The notes beneath the pieces are model-generated. The model searched no databases. It saw only the letters and a list, made by a program, of their open reading frames with translations, and was not told the origin of the DNA. Shown here piece after piece: positions 37,320-45,874 of a stretch of 64,000 nt of DNA. The DNA comes from Paludibaculum sp. (GTDB lineage: Bacteria; Acidobacteriota; Terriglobia; Bryobacterales; Bryobacteraceae). The position numbers and the translations under genes were made by a program. The stretch lies in the NCBI GenBank assembly GCA_029973955.1, contig JARKQJ010000218.1:62001-126000 (forward strand). Direction: 5' to 3'. Each line of letters begins with the position of its first letter. Within the stretch, counting starts at the first letter, position 1.

Positions 37320-40300
37320 TTACTCCCTTTCCTCGCGGATGGGGCCGCGCTTGGGGCCGATGTGGACATTGACCGGAACCGGGACTCCATCCGGGCGGGT
37401 GAACTCAAGATGGAAATCGCCCAGGAAACCCGGGCCGAGTTGCCAGACGAAGACGCCGGAGGTGGGATCGAAAGAAGAACCGACGGGCAGCGACCGCTTT
37501 TCGGCGCCGACAATCTCGTAGCCGGTCCAGTTACCTTCGGGGAGCCGGATTTCCACGCGGTCCAACTCCTGAACGTCGATCTCCCGGAGCGACCGGAAGC
37601 GGGTCGTGAGGTTATAGCCAGTCCGGAAAAGCGGCTCCACCGCGGTCAGGCCACCGCGGTCCAGACTGGCGGCGTTGCCGATTACCCCTCCAGGGTTGAA
37701 GACCCAGAAGAACCGGCTGCCGACGCCGTCGGTGCGGCCGAGATTGTCCGTGACACTCCACGCGATATTGTGGATGCCGTTCGACAACTGGGTTGTATCG
37801 ATATACCGATACCCGACCGCCCCACCTGTGTTGGCGTAGGAGGGGAAGAGGGTGTCGACATCGTTACGGGGCAGATTGTAGGCGGCGTTGCCGATCGAGA
37901 CGCCATCGAGATAGACGAAGATGGTCGAGCCGCTGACGGGGATTTTGCCCGGTTGGGGCGTCAGGGACCATCCGAAATTGACGAAGCTGGAGCCTCCCAC
38001 GGTCTCGCCCTGTCCCGGCGTGTCAATGGCGCCGAAAGGTTTGGTGGCGTTGGCATTGTCGACGTTGATGGTCTTGGTGCCGAGAGTCGTTTTGTTGCCC
38101 TCGATGTCCGTGGCGACGGCATAGAGCTTGTAGGTGCCATTGCCGCCGTTCGGCATGAAGTAGCTGAGCAGCATGTAGCCCCAGCCGCTGCGGTAGGAGC
38201 GGGGAGAGTTGGGGTAAGCGGATTCCACGTCCGGGCGGGTGCCAGGGATGAACACCGCATCGCCGATGTAGACCATCGCCCCGGCGGGTTCCGGGGAAAC
38301 AGAATCGCGGTAGATCTTCACGTTCGCCACCCCAATGTCGTCCAAGGCCCAACCGGTGACTGCGAAGCTGGACTCCAGCTTCACCAGACCCGTCGGCGTG
38401 TCAAAGGAGCCGAAGGGAGAGGTGGTGGACGAGAGCACGTTCAAGGTGCAGTTGATTGTGGCAGTAATCGAGGGGTTGCTCGTGGCGGTGATCGTGATGG
38501 CGCCGGTGCTGGAGCCGACTGCCGGCAGAGCGGAGCTGACGATTGAGACCGAAAGCATGGTGGTGCCCGTCCCACTCACTGGCGTGACTTTGAGCCAGGG
38601 GCGACTTGAGGACGCGGTCCATCCGGCCGCCGCATTGGAGACGGTCAGGATGACATCCTGCGCCGGAGTGATGTAGGTGCCGTTGGCTGTGGCGCCAAAG
38701 CGCAACGCCGCCCGGTTTACGGTAATCGAAAGCGACGCCGAAGTTGCCGTGAAGTTAGCGGTTTGACTGGCGGCGAGGCTCGAGTAACTGGCGTTGACAG
38801 GCGAGAAAGTGTAGCTGGCGTGAGACGGGGTTACCGTGTAGTTGCCGCCTGGCGTGAGACCGGTGAATGAGTAGTTGCCTGAGGCGTCTGTGGTGCGGAC
38901 ACCCGCCAGGGATCCGGAGAGGGTCAAGGTGACACCGGACAACGGGGAGCCTCCGAACGTAATCTGGCCGGAGATTGCAAAAGTCTGGCCAGTCACAAAG
39001 TTCGCCGTGGCGCTCTTGGGGCCATCCATGGTGATGGTGGTGCTGGGGCCGCCCGATGCGCCAGTCCAGGACTGGAATGCGAAGTTGACGGCAGGCGTGG
39101 CAGCCAGAGCGACTACCGTGCCGCTGGCGAACCAGCCGGAAACCGGCGTGACCGTTCCACCACTGACCGGATTGGCGGCGGTGGTCAGGTAGTACTCCGT
39201 GTTGAAGTTGGCCGTATAGGCGTTGTTTCCGCTGACTGTGATGGTCTGGCAGTTGGTTGAGACGCCGTTGCTCCAGCCCGTGAAGACGTAGCGTGTGCCA
39301 GAGACGCCGTCCTGCGAAGAAGCGCAGATGGTGTGAGAGGAGCCAATCAACCAGGCGAAGGTCTGCGGGGCGGTGTACGAGAACGAGTCTGCTGTGAAGG
39401 CGCGGCCCGCTGGTGAAGAACTGACCGTAACCTGAGTGGTCGGGGCAAAGGCGTAAACAGCTCCGGTATTGTTGGCGAGAAAAGAGGCGCCGGCGAGGAT
39501 GGTGCCCGCCGAAATCGAGGCGGATTCGCCCAAACGCGCACCCGGGGTGGGATCAGCGGCTGTCAGCTTTTCCAACTGCGTCCAGGAACTGCCGCCACCA
39601 GTGAACACATAGGCGGCTCCCTGATTCTCGTCGGCCGCTGCGGCGTCCGCGAGGAAGGCGCCGACGACCGCCGACGTTCCGTTGAGCGACACCGAGCTGC
39701 CGAAGTTGTCGCCAGCACGGCCATCACTGGAGGTGAACTTCGAGAGTTGAGACCAGGTCGAACCACTGCGGCCGAAGACGTAAGCGGAACCACGGTCCGC
39801 ATCGGGGCCGATGTCATCAAGCGGAGAGCCAATTAGAGCGGTATCTCCGCTGAGCGCCACAGAAAGCCCAAAGAGATCGCCGGAGGCGCCATCTCCGGCC
39901 AGGAGTTTTGCCTGCTGGCTCCAGATTCCCAGAGTGCGCTTGAAGGCGTATGCGGCGCCTTGGAAGGCAACCCCTCCAGGACTGGCGGCAGGCGCTCCGA
40001 TCACAGCCGTGTCGCCGTCGAGGGCGACGGATCGTCCAAAGGCATCCTCGGCTGTGCCATCCAACGCCACGAGTTGGGCCTCCTGCGTCCAGGAGGAGCC
40101 GTAGACGAAGACATAGGCGACGCCCTGGCGGATCCGGTTGGAAACGGTGTGGTAGTTGGCTCCGACGAGAATCGTGTTTCCACTGGTGGATACGGACGCA
40201 CCAAATGTATCGCCGGCGGCGCCATCCCCAGCGGTCAGTTTAGCCTCTTGCGTCCAGGTCGAGCCGCTTCGAGTGAAGACATAGGCGGCGCCCTTGTTGG

Positions 40301-41300
40301 AATCGTCCCCTGGCGCTCCGACGACGGCTCGATTGCCCGTCTCGCTCAGAGCAACGGAGAAGCCGAACCAATCGGAGATGTCGCCGTCAGAGGCGGCGAG
40401 TTTCTGCTGGAGGGTCCAGGTGGAGCCGGAGCGGGTGTAGACGTAGGCGAAGCCCTGGAGGGGCTTGTTGGGCAGGAGCGTCTCCTGGTAGGCGCCGATG
40501 ATGGCGGTATCGCCGACAATCGCGACGGCGTTGCCGAACCGGTCTCCGGATTTCCCGCCGGCCGCGGTGATCTTGGCTTGCTGGGTGAACACCGGGTCCA
40601 CCGTCAGCGGATAGGTTGCTTCCGCATCGTCGATCACTATGCGCAGTTGCTGGCCATGAACCTCCAGGCGGCTGGCGACGGTTTTGCCACGCGCGTCGAA
40701 GGTCTTCAGGCCGCCGTAGTGCAGCAGGCTGCCGCTCGGGGCGCGCAGTTCCACGGTATCGTTGCGGTGAGTCGCCGCCAATTGGAACGATCCGCCGGTG
40801 GCAAAGGCCAGCACGAGCGGTTCTCCCGGGCGCGACGTCGCCGGACGGCGGTCGAAGGTGAGGCCGTGTTCGAGCCCCCCGGGCTCATTGACGTACCATT
40901 CGACAAACCCGTCGTGACGATACTCGGCCCGGTTCTTGTGAGCCACCGGGGCGACGCGTTCGGGCGAGTGGAGCCGCGTCCCATATCCAAGGGCATCCAG
41001 GCGGAAGGTGAGTTGTTCCTGGCCATTTGACAGTCTCACCCGCCCGGAATCGAAGGCAGCCTTAAACCGGTGAGCCGGATTGGCCGCCTCGAGTTGCCTG
41101 GCCGTGGGCTCCAGATTGACGAGGTACTGTGAGGCCTCGATGGCTTGGCGAAGACTCTCTGGGAGAGGCTGGCGCACCTCAGTTCGTGTTACGTCTGGCC
41201 TTTGTTGGCTAGAGGGACGAGATGCGGCGAACAGAACACCGCAACTGATAAGCGCCGTGGCGCTGGAAAGGAGCCCTCTGAATCTGAGATTCACGGTCAT
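37320..41300 (-). CDS. large exported mosaic protein: DUF7948-like N-terminus, seven FG-GAP repeats, InlB-type B repeats, carboxypeptidase-regulatory-like and BACON/Ig-like domains
   Basis: Seven tandem units of type KLxAxDGxxGDxFGxSVALSGDTAxIGAP..GAAYVFxRSGSTWTQ; TGWSNGVSTNCQTITVSGNNAYTANFN; ISGQITFGGSPLSGVTLTLSGS. Start at MTVNLRFRG chosen; ORF extends to 41492. Confidence 0.75.
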   Translation of the reverse strand: MTVNLRFRGLLSSATALISCGVLFAASRPSSQQRPDVTRTEVRQPLPESLRQAIEASQYLVNLEPTARQLEAANPAHRFKAAFDSGRVRLSNGQEQLTFRLDALGYGTRLHSPERVAPVAHKNRAEYRHDGFVEWYVNEPGGLEHGLTFDRRPATSRPGEPLVLAFATGGSFQLAATHRNDTVELRAPSGSLLHYGGLKTFDARGKTVASRLEVHGQQLRIVIDDAEATYPLTVDPVFTQQAKITAAGGKSGDRFGNAVAIVGDTAIIGAYQETLLPNKPLQGFAYVYTRSGSTWTLQQKLAASDGDISDWFGFSVALSETGNRAVVGAPGDDSNKGAAYVFTRSGSTWTQEAKLTAGDGAAGDTFGASVSTSGNTILVGANYHTVSNRIRQGVAYVFVYGSSWTQEAQLVALDGTAEDAFGRSVALDGDTAVIGAPAASPGGVAFQGAAYAFKRTLGIWSQQAKLLAGDGASGDLFGLSVALSGDTALIGSPLDDIGPDADRGSAYVFGRSGSTWSQLSKFTSSDGRAGDNFGSSVSLNGTSAVVGAFLADAAAADENQGAAYVFTGGGSSWTQLEKLTAADPTPGARLGESASISAGTILAGASFLANNTGAVYAFAPTTQVTVSSSPAGRAFTADSFSYTAPQTFAWLIGSSHTICASSQDGVSGTRYVFTGWSNGVSTNCQTITVSGNNAYTANFNTEYYLTTAANPVSGGTVTPVSGWFASGTVVALAATPAVNFAFQSWTGASGGPSTTITMDGPKSATANFVTGQTFAISGQITFGGSPLSGVTLTLSGSLAGVRTTDASGNYSFTGLTPGGNYTVTPSHASYTFSPVNASYSSLAASQTANFTATSASLSITVNRAALRFGATANGTYITPAQDVILTVSNAAAGWTASSSRPWLKVTPVSGTGTTMLSVSIVSSALPAVGSSTGAITITATSNPSITATINCTLNVLSSTTSPFGSFDTPTGLVKLESSFAVTGWALDDIGVANVKIYRDSVSPEPAGAMVYIGDAVFIPGTRPDVESAYPNSPRSYRSGWGYMLLSYFMPNGGNGTYKLYAVATDIEGNKTTLGTKTINVDNANATKPFGAIDTPGQGETVGGSSFVNFGWSLTPQPGKIPVSGSTIFVYLDGVSIGNAAYNLPRNDVDTLFPSYANTGGAVGYRYIDTTQLSNGIHNIAWSVTDNLGRTDGVGSRFFWVFNPGGVIGNAASLDRGGLTAVEPLFRTGYNLTTRFRSLREIDVQELDRVEIRLPEGNWTGYEIVGAEKRSLPVGSSFDPTSGVFVWQLGPGFLGDFHLEFTRPDGVPVPVNVHIGPKRGPIREERE

Positions 41301-41495
41301 TAACCTCCGGTAGAAATACAGCAAAACGCAGCACGCCCTAATTGCACGGGTGGTAGTGATGCCCCTGGCGCGTCGAGTTGGAACATCCCATTGGATTTTC
41401 ATCATTATACCGCCGAATCGCGACGGCAAGCCGGTTTCGGGATCCGCCCCGTGGATCTGGGGAGGACAGGCTTTCCAGGCCCGGTTACCCACTTA

Positions 41496-42794
41496 TCATT
41501 TCGAGGAACGGAGGAGGCGCCCATAAACGGCGCGGAGGGGCGCCGTGATGCGCCACGAAAGAGATTGCTCCAGTTCCTGGCAGCGCTGGGCCCAATGCGA
41601 GTCTTCGCTGGGAGGAGGAGGGATTCGCTCCAGGGGAGACCGGTCCAACAGAAAGAGGTTTGCAGCAGACCAGTTATGGGCTTGGACGAACTCTCTGGTC
41701 AGTCGATAGCGATCCTCCTGCGAGTTTACGTGCAGCGGGATGATCTGCTGGACATTGGTAAGTCCAGTGCCCGAAACATATTGCAGGACGTCCTCCAGTT
41801 CCATTCCACGTTCGAGGATGCCGTACTTGTCCATCACCATTTGAGAGACCGCGTCGGCCTCGTGAGCTCCGTTGGGTTCGCCAAGCACGACCCTGCCAGA
41901 TTGGGTGAGGACCCGGTCAAACTGTGCCATGGCCGCCTGGCGATTCGGAATATGGTGGAAGGAATCGAAGCCCAGGACTGCGTCGATGGACGCGGAGCGA
42001 ATCGGCAGGTTCTCGGTGTCGGCGACCAGAAGGTATGGGACAAAGGTGCGTGCACGCGCTCTGCCCACATCCATGTAGGCGCGATTGATGTCGATGCCAA
42101 TTGGTTCGAAGCCCAGCCTCATCAGCCACTCTGTGGTCCAGGCGTATCCGCATCCGGTATCCAGCACTACCTTCGCACCCGCCTCCTGGAGCATCGAAGC
42201 ACAGAAGGAAAAGAGCCGGATCAGATAAATAGAGTGGTGCTGGGAGCCGGGGTTGAAGGGCGCAAGCGAACCTGGCGCGAAAAAGTCGAGCGGGTTCTCG
42301 AGGTGGTCGGTGAGGCGCATCTCGGAGTTCTTGTAATGAGCGCCTTCGTCCGCGACACCGGCTGCCGAGAAGCGGGTAGGATCATCGAGAGATTCAAGGA
42401 GGTTGCCGGGGATGGAGCCCTGCAGACTCCGGAGAAAAGCGAAATCCCGGTCGAAGTTCCTCAAGTGGTCCGGCAGGAGTTCTGGGATGAAGTCGATGAT
42501 GGGGTACCAGCGGCCGGTGGTGGGGCTGACCAGGATTCCGGATTCGACGTCAACAGTCTGATTGCGGGATGGGTCACTCTCCGCGGGGGACAGCTCAGCC
42601 AACAATCGGGCAGCGGGGTGGGCCGGAACGCAGCCGGCCGGAAGGGGCGTCGCAAGGAACCCGGAGGGAGGCACGCGGAGACTCGAATGGAGACTGACGT
42701 GAGGCAGTTCCGCCACCACTTCCTTGCAGGCGATGCAGAGCAATGGTTCATCAGAACCGGGCGGGGAGAGAAAGTCCAGCAGTGAATAACGCAT
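41496..42794 (-). CDS. SAM-dependent methyltransferase with SLSWRITAPLR C-terminal motif
   Basis: VVLDTGCGYAWTTEWLMRLGFEPIGIDINRAYM; LGFDSFHHIPNRQAAMAQFDRVLTQSGRVVLGEP; tail QELEQSLSWRITAPLRAVYGRLL; N-terminal CIAC segment. Confidence 0.78.
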   Translation of the reverse strand: MRYSLLDFLSPPGSDEPLLCIACKEVVAELPHVSLHSSLRVPPSGFLATPLPAGCVPAHPAARLLAELSPAESDPSRNQTVDVESGILVSPTTGRWYPIIDFIPELLPDHLRNFDRDFAFLRSLQGSIPGNLLESLDDPTRFSAAGVADEGAHYKNSEMRLTDHLENPLDFFAPGSLAPFNPGSQHHSIYLIRLFSFCASMLQEAGAKVVLDTGCGYAWTTEWLMRLGFEPIGIDINRAYMDVGRARARTFVPYLLVADTENLPIRSASIDAVLGFDSFHHIPNRQAAMAQFDRVLTQSGRVVLGEPNGAHEADAVSQMVMDKYGILERGMELEDVLQYVSGTGLTNVQQIIPLHVNSQEDRYRLTREFVQAHNWSAANLFLLDRSPLERIPPPPSEDSHWAQRCQELEQSLSWRITAPLRAVYGRLLRSSK

Positions 42795-42997
42795 GAGGCA
42801 GACTAGATGATGGTAGAGGTACTACTCGCCCTGGATTGACCTCTCGGAGCGCGTTGAGTGTGAGGTGTTTTGGCGCGAATCCGTCTTTTGCACGTTGACC
42901 GGAGACTCTCACATATCCCTGGATGGTATCACGAGGCAATTGAGGATGCGCCTGACAGTGGGGAAGGCGGGTGGCATGATTGTCTGAGGAGAAGAGC

Positions 42998-44329
42998 ATG
43001 AACGCACTCGACAGACGGCAGTTGGGCAAAGCCCTGTTCGCCGCGCCGGCTCTGACCGCGGTTGCCGATCAACTGGTCGCGCAGAAGACGAATGGGCTGC
43101 CGCCCCTCACGATTCGCGATGCGAAGGTGATCAAGACGAGCGCCGGCGGGCGATACCGCTGGGTGTTTCTGAAGCTCATCACAAGCGAAGCGGGTTTGTA
43201 CGGGATCGGCTCCGCCAACAACGCCTACCAGACAGAGGCGGTGGTGGCGGCCTTGGAGAAGCATCTGATTCCGTGGCTGATCGGCAAGGACGCGAATCGG
43301 ATCGAGGATCTGTGGAATAGCGCAAACTACAGGACCTATTGGCGTTACGGGCCCGTCAATAACAACGTGCTGAGCGCGATGGATATGGCGCTGTGGGATA
43401 TCAAGGGCAAACGGGCCGGAATGCCGGTCTACGAGATGCTGGGCGGCAAGGTGCGCGACGCCGTGCCTTGCTACGACCATCAGGGAGGGCGCGATAGGGA
43501 AGAGGCTGTGGCGAACGTCCAGAAGTCGATGGCCGCGGGGTGGCGCCACATTCGAGTGCAGTACGGGACGGGCGGATACGGCGGCGGCGGTTTCATCCCG
43601 GCGGGGCAGGGTGAGCGGCCGGAGGGCGGATATGGCGGACAGGCCTTCGACGAGGACCTGTACCTTTCAACAATCCCCGGCGTGTTCGAGTTCGTGCGGT
43701 CCAAAGTGGGCCCTGAGCCGAAGCTGCTGCACGATGTCCATTCTCACCTCAGCGGCGTCAATGCCGTGGAGCTGTCGCGGCGCTTGAACCCATATCAGCT
43801 GTTCTTTCTGGAAGATGTCCTGGCGCCGGAGCAGATTGACTGGTACCGGAACATCCGCAAGGTCTGCGCGACGCCGCAGGCCGTGGGGGAGGTATTCTCG
43901 CACCCCTATGAGACCCTGCCTCTGGTGGTAGAACGGCTGATCGACTTTACGCGGTGCCGGGTGGCGGCCATTGGCGGGATCACGGCTGCCAAGAAGCTGG
44001 CGAACCTGTGCGAGCCGTTCGGCGTGAAGACGGCCTTTCAGGAGGGAGGTGAGAACGATCCGGTGAATCAGATGGCCGCCTATCACGTGGATATCTCCAG
44101 CCCGGCCTTTGGCATCCAGGAAGAGAACCACTTCCCACCCTTGGTGCACGAGATGTTACCGGGATGCGGCGAGATCCGGCGTGGCTATCTCTATGGCTCG
44201 GGCAAGCCGGGCCTGGGTCTGGATATTGACGAGAGTCTTGCCGCGAAGTACCCGCTGGACGGTACATTGCCGGGAGGCGGGGCTTACACCACGGACCGCA
44301 CAATCGACGGCGCCGTCGTGAGGCCGTAA
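42998..44329 (+). CDS. mandelate racemase / enolase superfamily protein with twin-arginine-like N-terminus
   Basis: MNALDRRQLGKALFAAPALTAVA; AMDMALWDIKGKRAGMPVYEMLGGKVRDAVPCY; LHDVHSHL; FLEDVLAPEQ; AIGGITAAKKLANLCEPFGV. Confidence 0.88.
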   Translation: MNALDRRQLGKALFAAPALTAVADQLVAQKTNGLPPLTIRDAKVIKTSAGGRYRWVFLKLITSEAGLYGIGSANNAYQTEAVVAALEKHLIPWLIGKDANRIEDLWNSANYRTYWRYGPVNNNVLSAMDMALWDIKGKRAGMPVYEMLGGKVRDAVPCYDHQGGRDREEAVANVQKSMAAGWRHIRVQYGTGGYGGGGFIPAGQGERPEGGYGGQAFDEDLYLSTIPGVFEFVRSKVGPEPKLLHDVHSHLSGVNAVELSRRLNPYQLFFLEDVLAPEQIDWYRNIRKVCATPQAVGEVFSHPYETLPLVVERLIDFTRCRVAAIGGITAAKKLANLCEPFGVKTAFQEGGENDPVNQMAAYHVDISSPAFGIQEENHFPPLVHEMLPGCGEIRRGYLYGSGKPGLGLDIDESLAAKYPLDGTLPGGGAYTTDRTIDGAVVRP

Positions 44330-44337
44330 AGAAAAGA

Positions 44338-44366
44338 GCCGGCCCTGCCTGATGGGCAAGGCTGGC
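44338..44366. terminator. hairpin between convergent genes, possible terminator
   Basis: GCCGGCCCTGCC-TGATG-GGCAAGGCTGGC, 12-bp imperfect stem (one wobble, one mismatch). Confidence 0.45.
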
Positions 44367-44458
44367 GGAGTGCAGGCGGCCACGGAGAGTCAGAAGCCGA
44401 AACGAAACCCGGGCTGACCTGCCGCCGGTGATGCTGGAAAAGGACTCCGGGTAAAGGG

Positions 44459-45874
44459 TCAGGCGGCGGGCTTGCGGCCGACGGCGATGATGGAGGTGCC
44501 CTTCCAGGGGATGAAGCGGTCCAGGATGCGCCACAGCCAGACGAGCCGGTCGAAGATGCCGAGTTGCAGCCGGGAGAAGTGCTTCCGTTTTAGGATGCGG
44601 CCGTTCCACCACCAACCGGGGCGAGTGACGCGATTGAATTGGAAGACAGTATCCAGCGTGAATCCGGCGGCCTGCATCTTTTCGCGCAGTTCAGTCTCGG
44701 AGTAGCGCCGGCAGTGGCCGAGCACGCGGTCGAGTTCTCCGTATACGGACATGCCTTCAGGCACTAGGATGATGGCGCGTCCGCCTGGGGTCAGAGTGGA
44801 GTAGATGTTTCGGAGTCCCAGGTGGTCGTCTTCGACATGCTCCAGGACGTTGAGGCAGACAACGGTGTCGACGGAATCGCGCAAAGGTGCGAAGTCCTCT
44901 GGTTGGGAGAGATCGCAGGCTACGGCACGGAAGTTGGGGCGATGTGCGAGGCGAGTGCGGAGGCGCGCCAGATGTTCCTGGTCGATGTCGGAGGCGATGT
45001 AGAGTTCGCGCCGGGGCACGAGGCAGCGTGAGAGGTTGCCGATTCCGGCTCCGATCTCCAGAATGCGCCTCCCTGTGAAGGGCCGGATGGTGTCCGCCAT
45101 CCAGGCGTTGAAGTGGCGAGCGGAAGAGAGCGTGTCCAGGATCTCCGGCCCGCTGTCCTTGTATAGATCCCGTTGAAAGGCGAAGCGGAGCACGGTGCCG
45201 AGGGCCGAAAATGCGTCGGCTTTGCCGATCTTCTTGCCTTCGTCGTAGGTGCGGCCGTGGTAACTGATGGGGGTTTCGTAAATGTGGACCTGGCGCTGTG
45301 CGAGCTTGATTGTGATCTCAGGCTCGAAGCCGAAGCCGTTGCTCCGCAATGGGATGGATTGCAAAAGTGAAGTGCGGAAGGCCTTGTAGCACGTCCAGAC
45401 GTCGGTCAGGTTGAGGTCGGAGAAGAGATTGACGGCCGTGGTGAGGAGGTGGTTGGCCAGAGCGTGCCAGAAATAGAGCACGCGGCGTTCGGTGCCGACA
45501 GCGAAGCGCGTGCCGTAGACGGCGTCGGCTTTGCCTTCGAGCAGTGGCGAAAGGAGACGCGGATACTCGCGCGGATCATACTCGAGGTCAGCGTCCTGGA
45601 TGATGGTGAACTCGCCGGCGGCGTGAGGGAGCGCGGTGCGAATGGCGGCGCCCTTGCCTTGATTCCGCTGGTGAGTGAGAACCTGCACCGCGGCTGGGTG
45701 CGCGGCGGCATAGTTCGCGGCGATTTCGTGGCTCCCGTCAGAGGAGCCGTCGTCAACGACGATGACCTGGCGATCGAGCCCCTGGGGCAGGGGCGCGGCG
45801 AGGACGCGATCCAGGAGCGCGCCGAGGAACTCCTCCTCGTTGAAGACCGGCACGATGACTGTCAGCGTGGCCAT
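44459..45874 (-). CDS. bifunctional GT2 glycosyltransferase / SAM methyltransferase
   Basis: MATLTVIVPVFNEEEFLGALLDRV, VIVVDDGSSDGS, IIQDADLEYDPREYPRLL (GT2); RILEIGAGIGNLSRCLVPRRELYIASDID..VCLNVLEHVEDD (methyltransferase). Confidence 0.88.
   Translation of the reverse strand: MATLTVIVPVFNEEEFLGALLDRVLAAPLPQGLDRQVIVVDDGSSDGSHEIAANYAAAHPAAVQVLTHQRNQGKGAAIRTALPHAAGEFTIIQDADLEYDPREYPRLLSPLLEGKADAVYGTRFAVGTERRVLYFWHALANHLLTTAVNLFSDLNLTDVWTCYKAFRTSLLQSIPLRSNGFGFEPEITIKLAQRQVHIYETPISYHGRTYDEGKKIGKADAFSALGTVLRFAFQRDLYKDSGPEILDTLSSARHFNAWMADTIRPFTGRRILEIGAGIGNLSRCLVPRRELYIASDIDQEHLARLRTRLAHRPNFRAVACDLSQPEDFAPLRDSVDTVVCLNVLEHVEDDHLGLRNIYSTLTPGGRAIILVPEGMSVYGELDRVLGHCRRYSETELREKMQAAGFTLDTVFQFNRVTRPGWWWNGRILKRKHFSRLQLGIFDRLVWLWRILDRFIPWKGTSIIAVGRKPAA

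Noticed and set aside
37146-38546. 466-aa plus-strand ORF
   Set aside because: Antisense to the large FG-GAP mosaic gene, whose domains are clear on the minus strand.
39480-40600. Regularly spaced similar DNA segments resembling a repeat array
   Set aside because: They correspond to FG-GAP protein repeats within one reading frame; units are divergent and not CRISPR-like.
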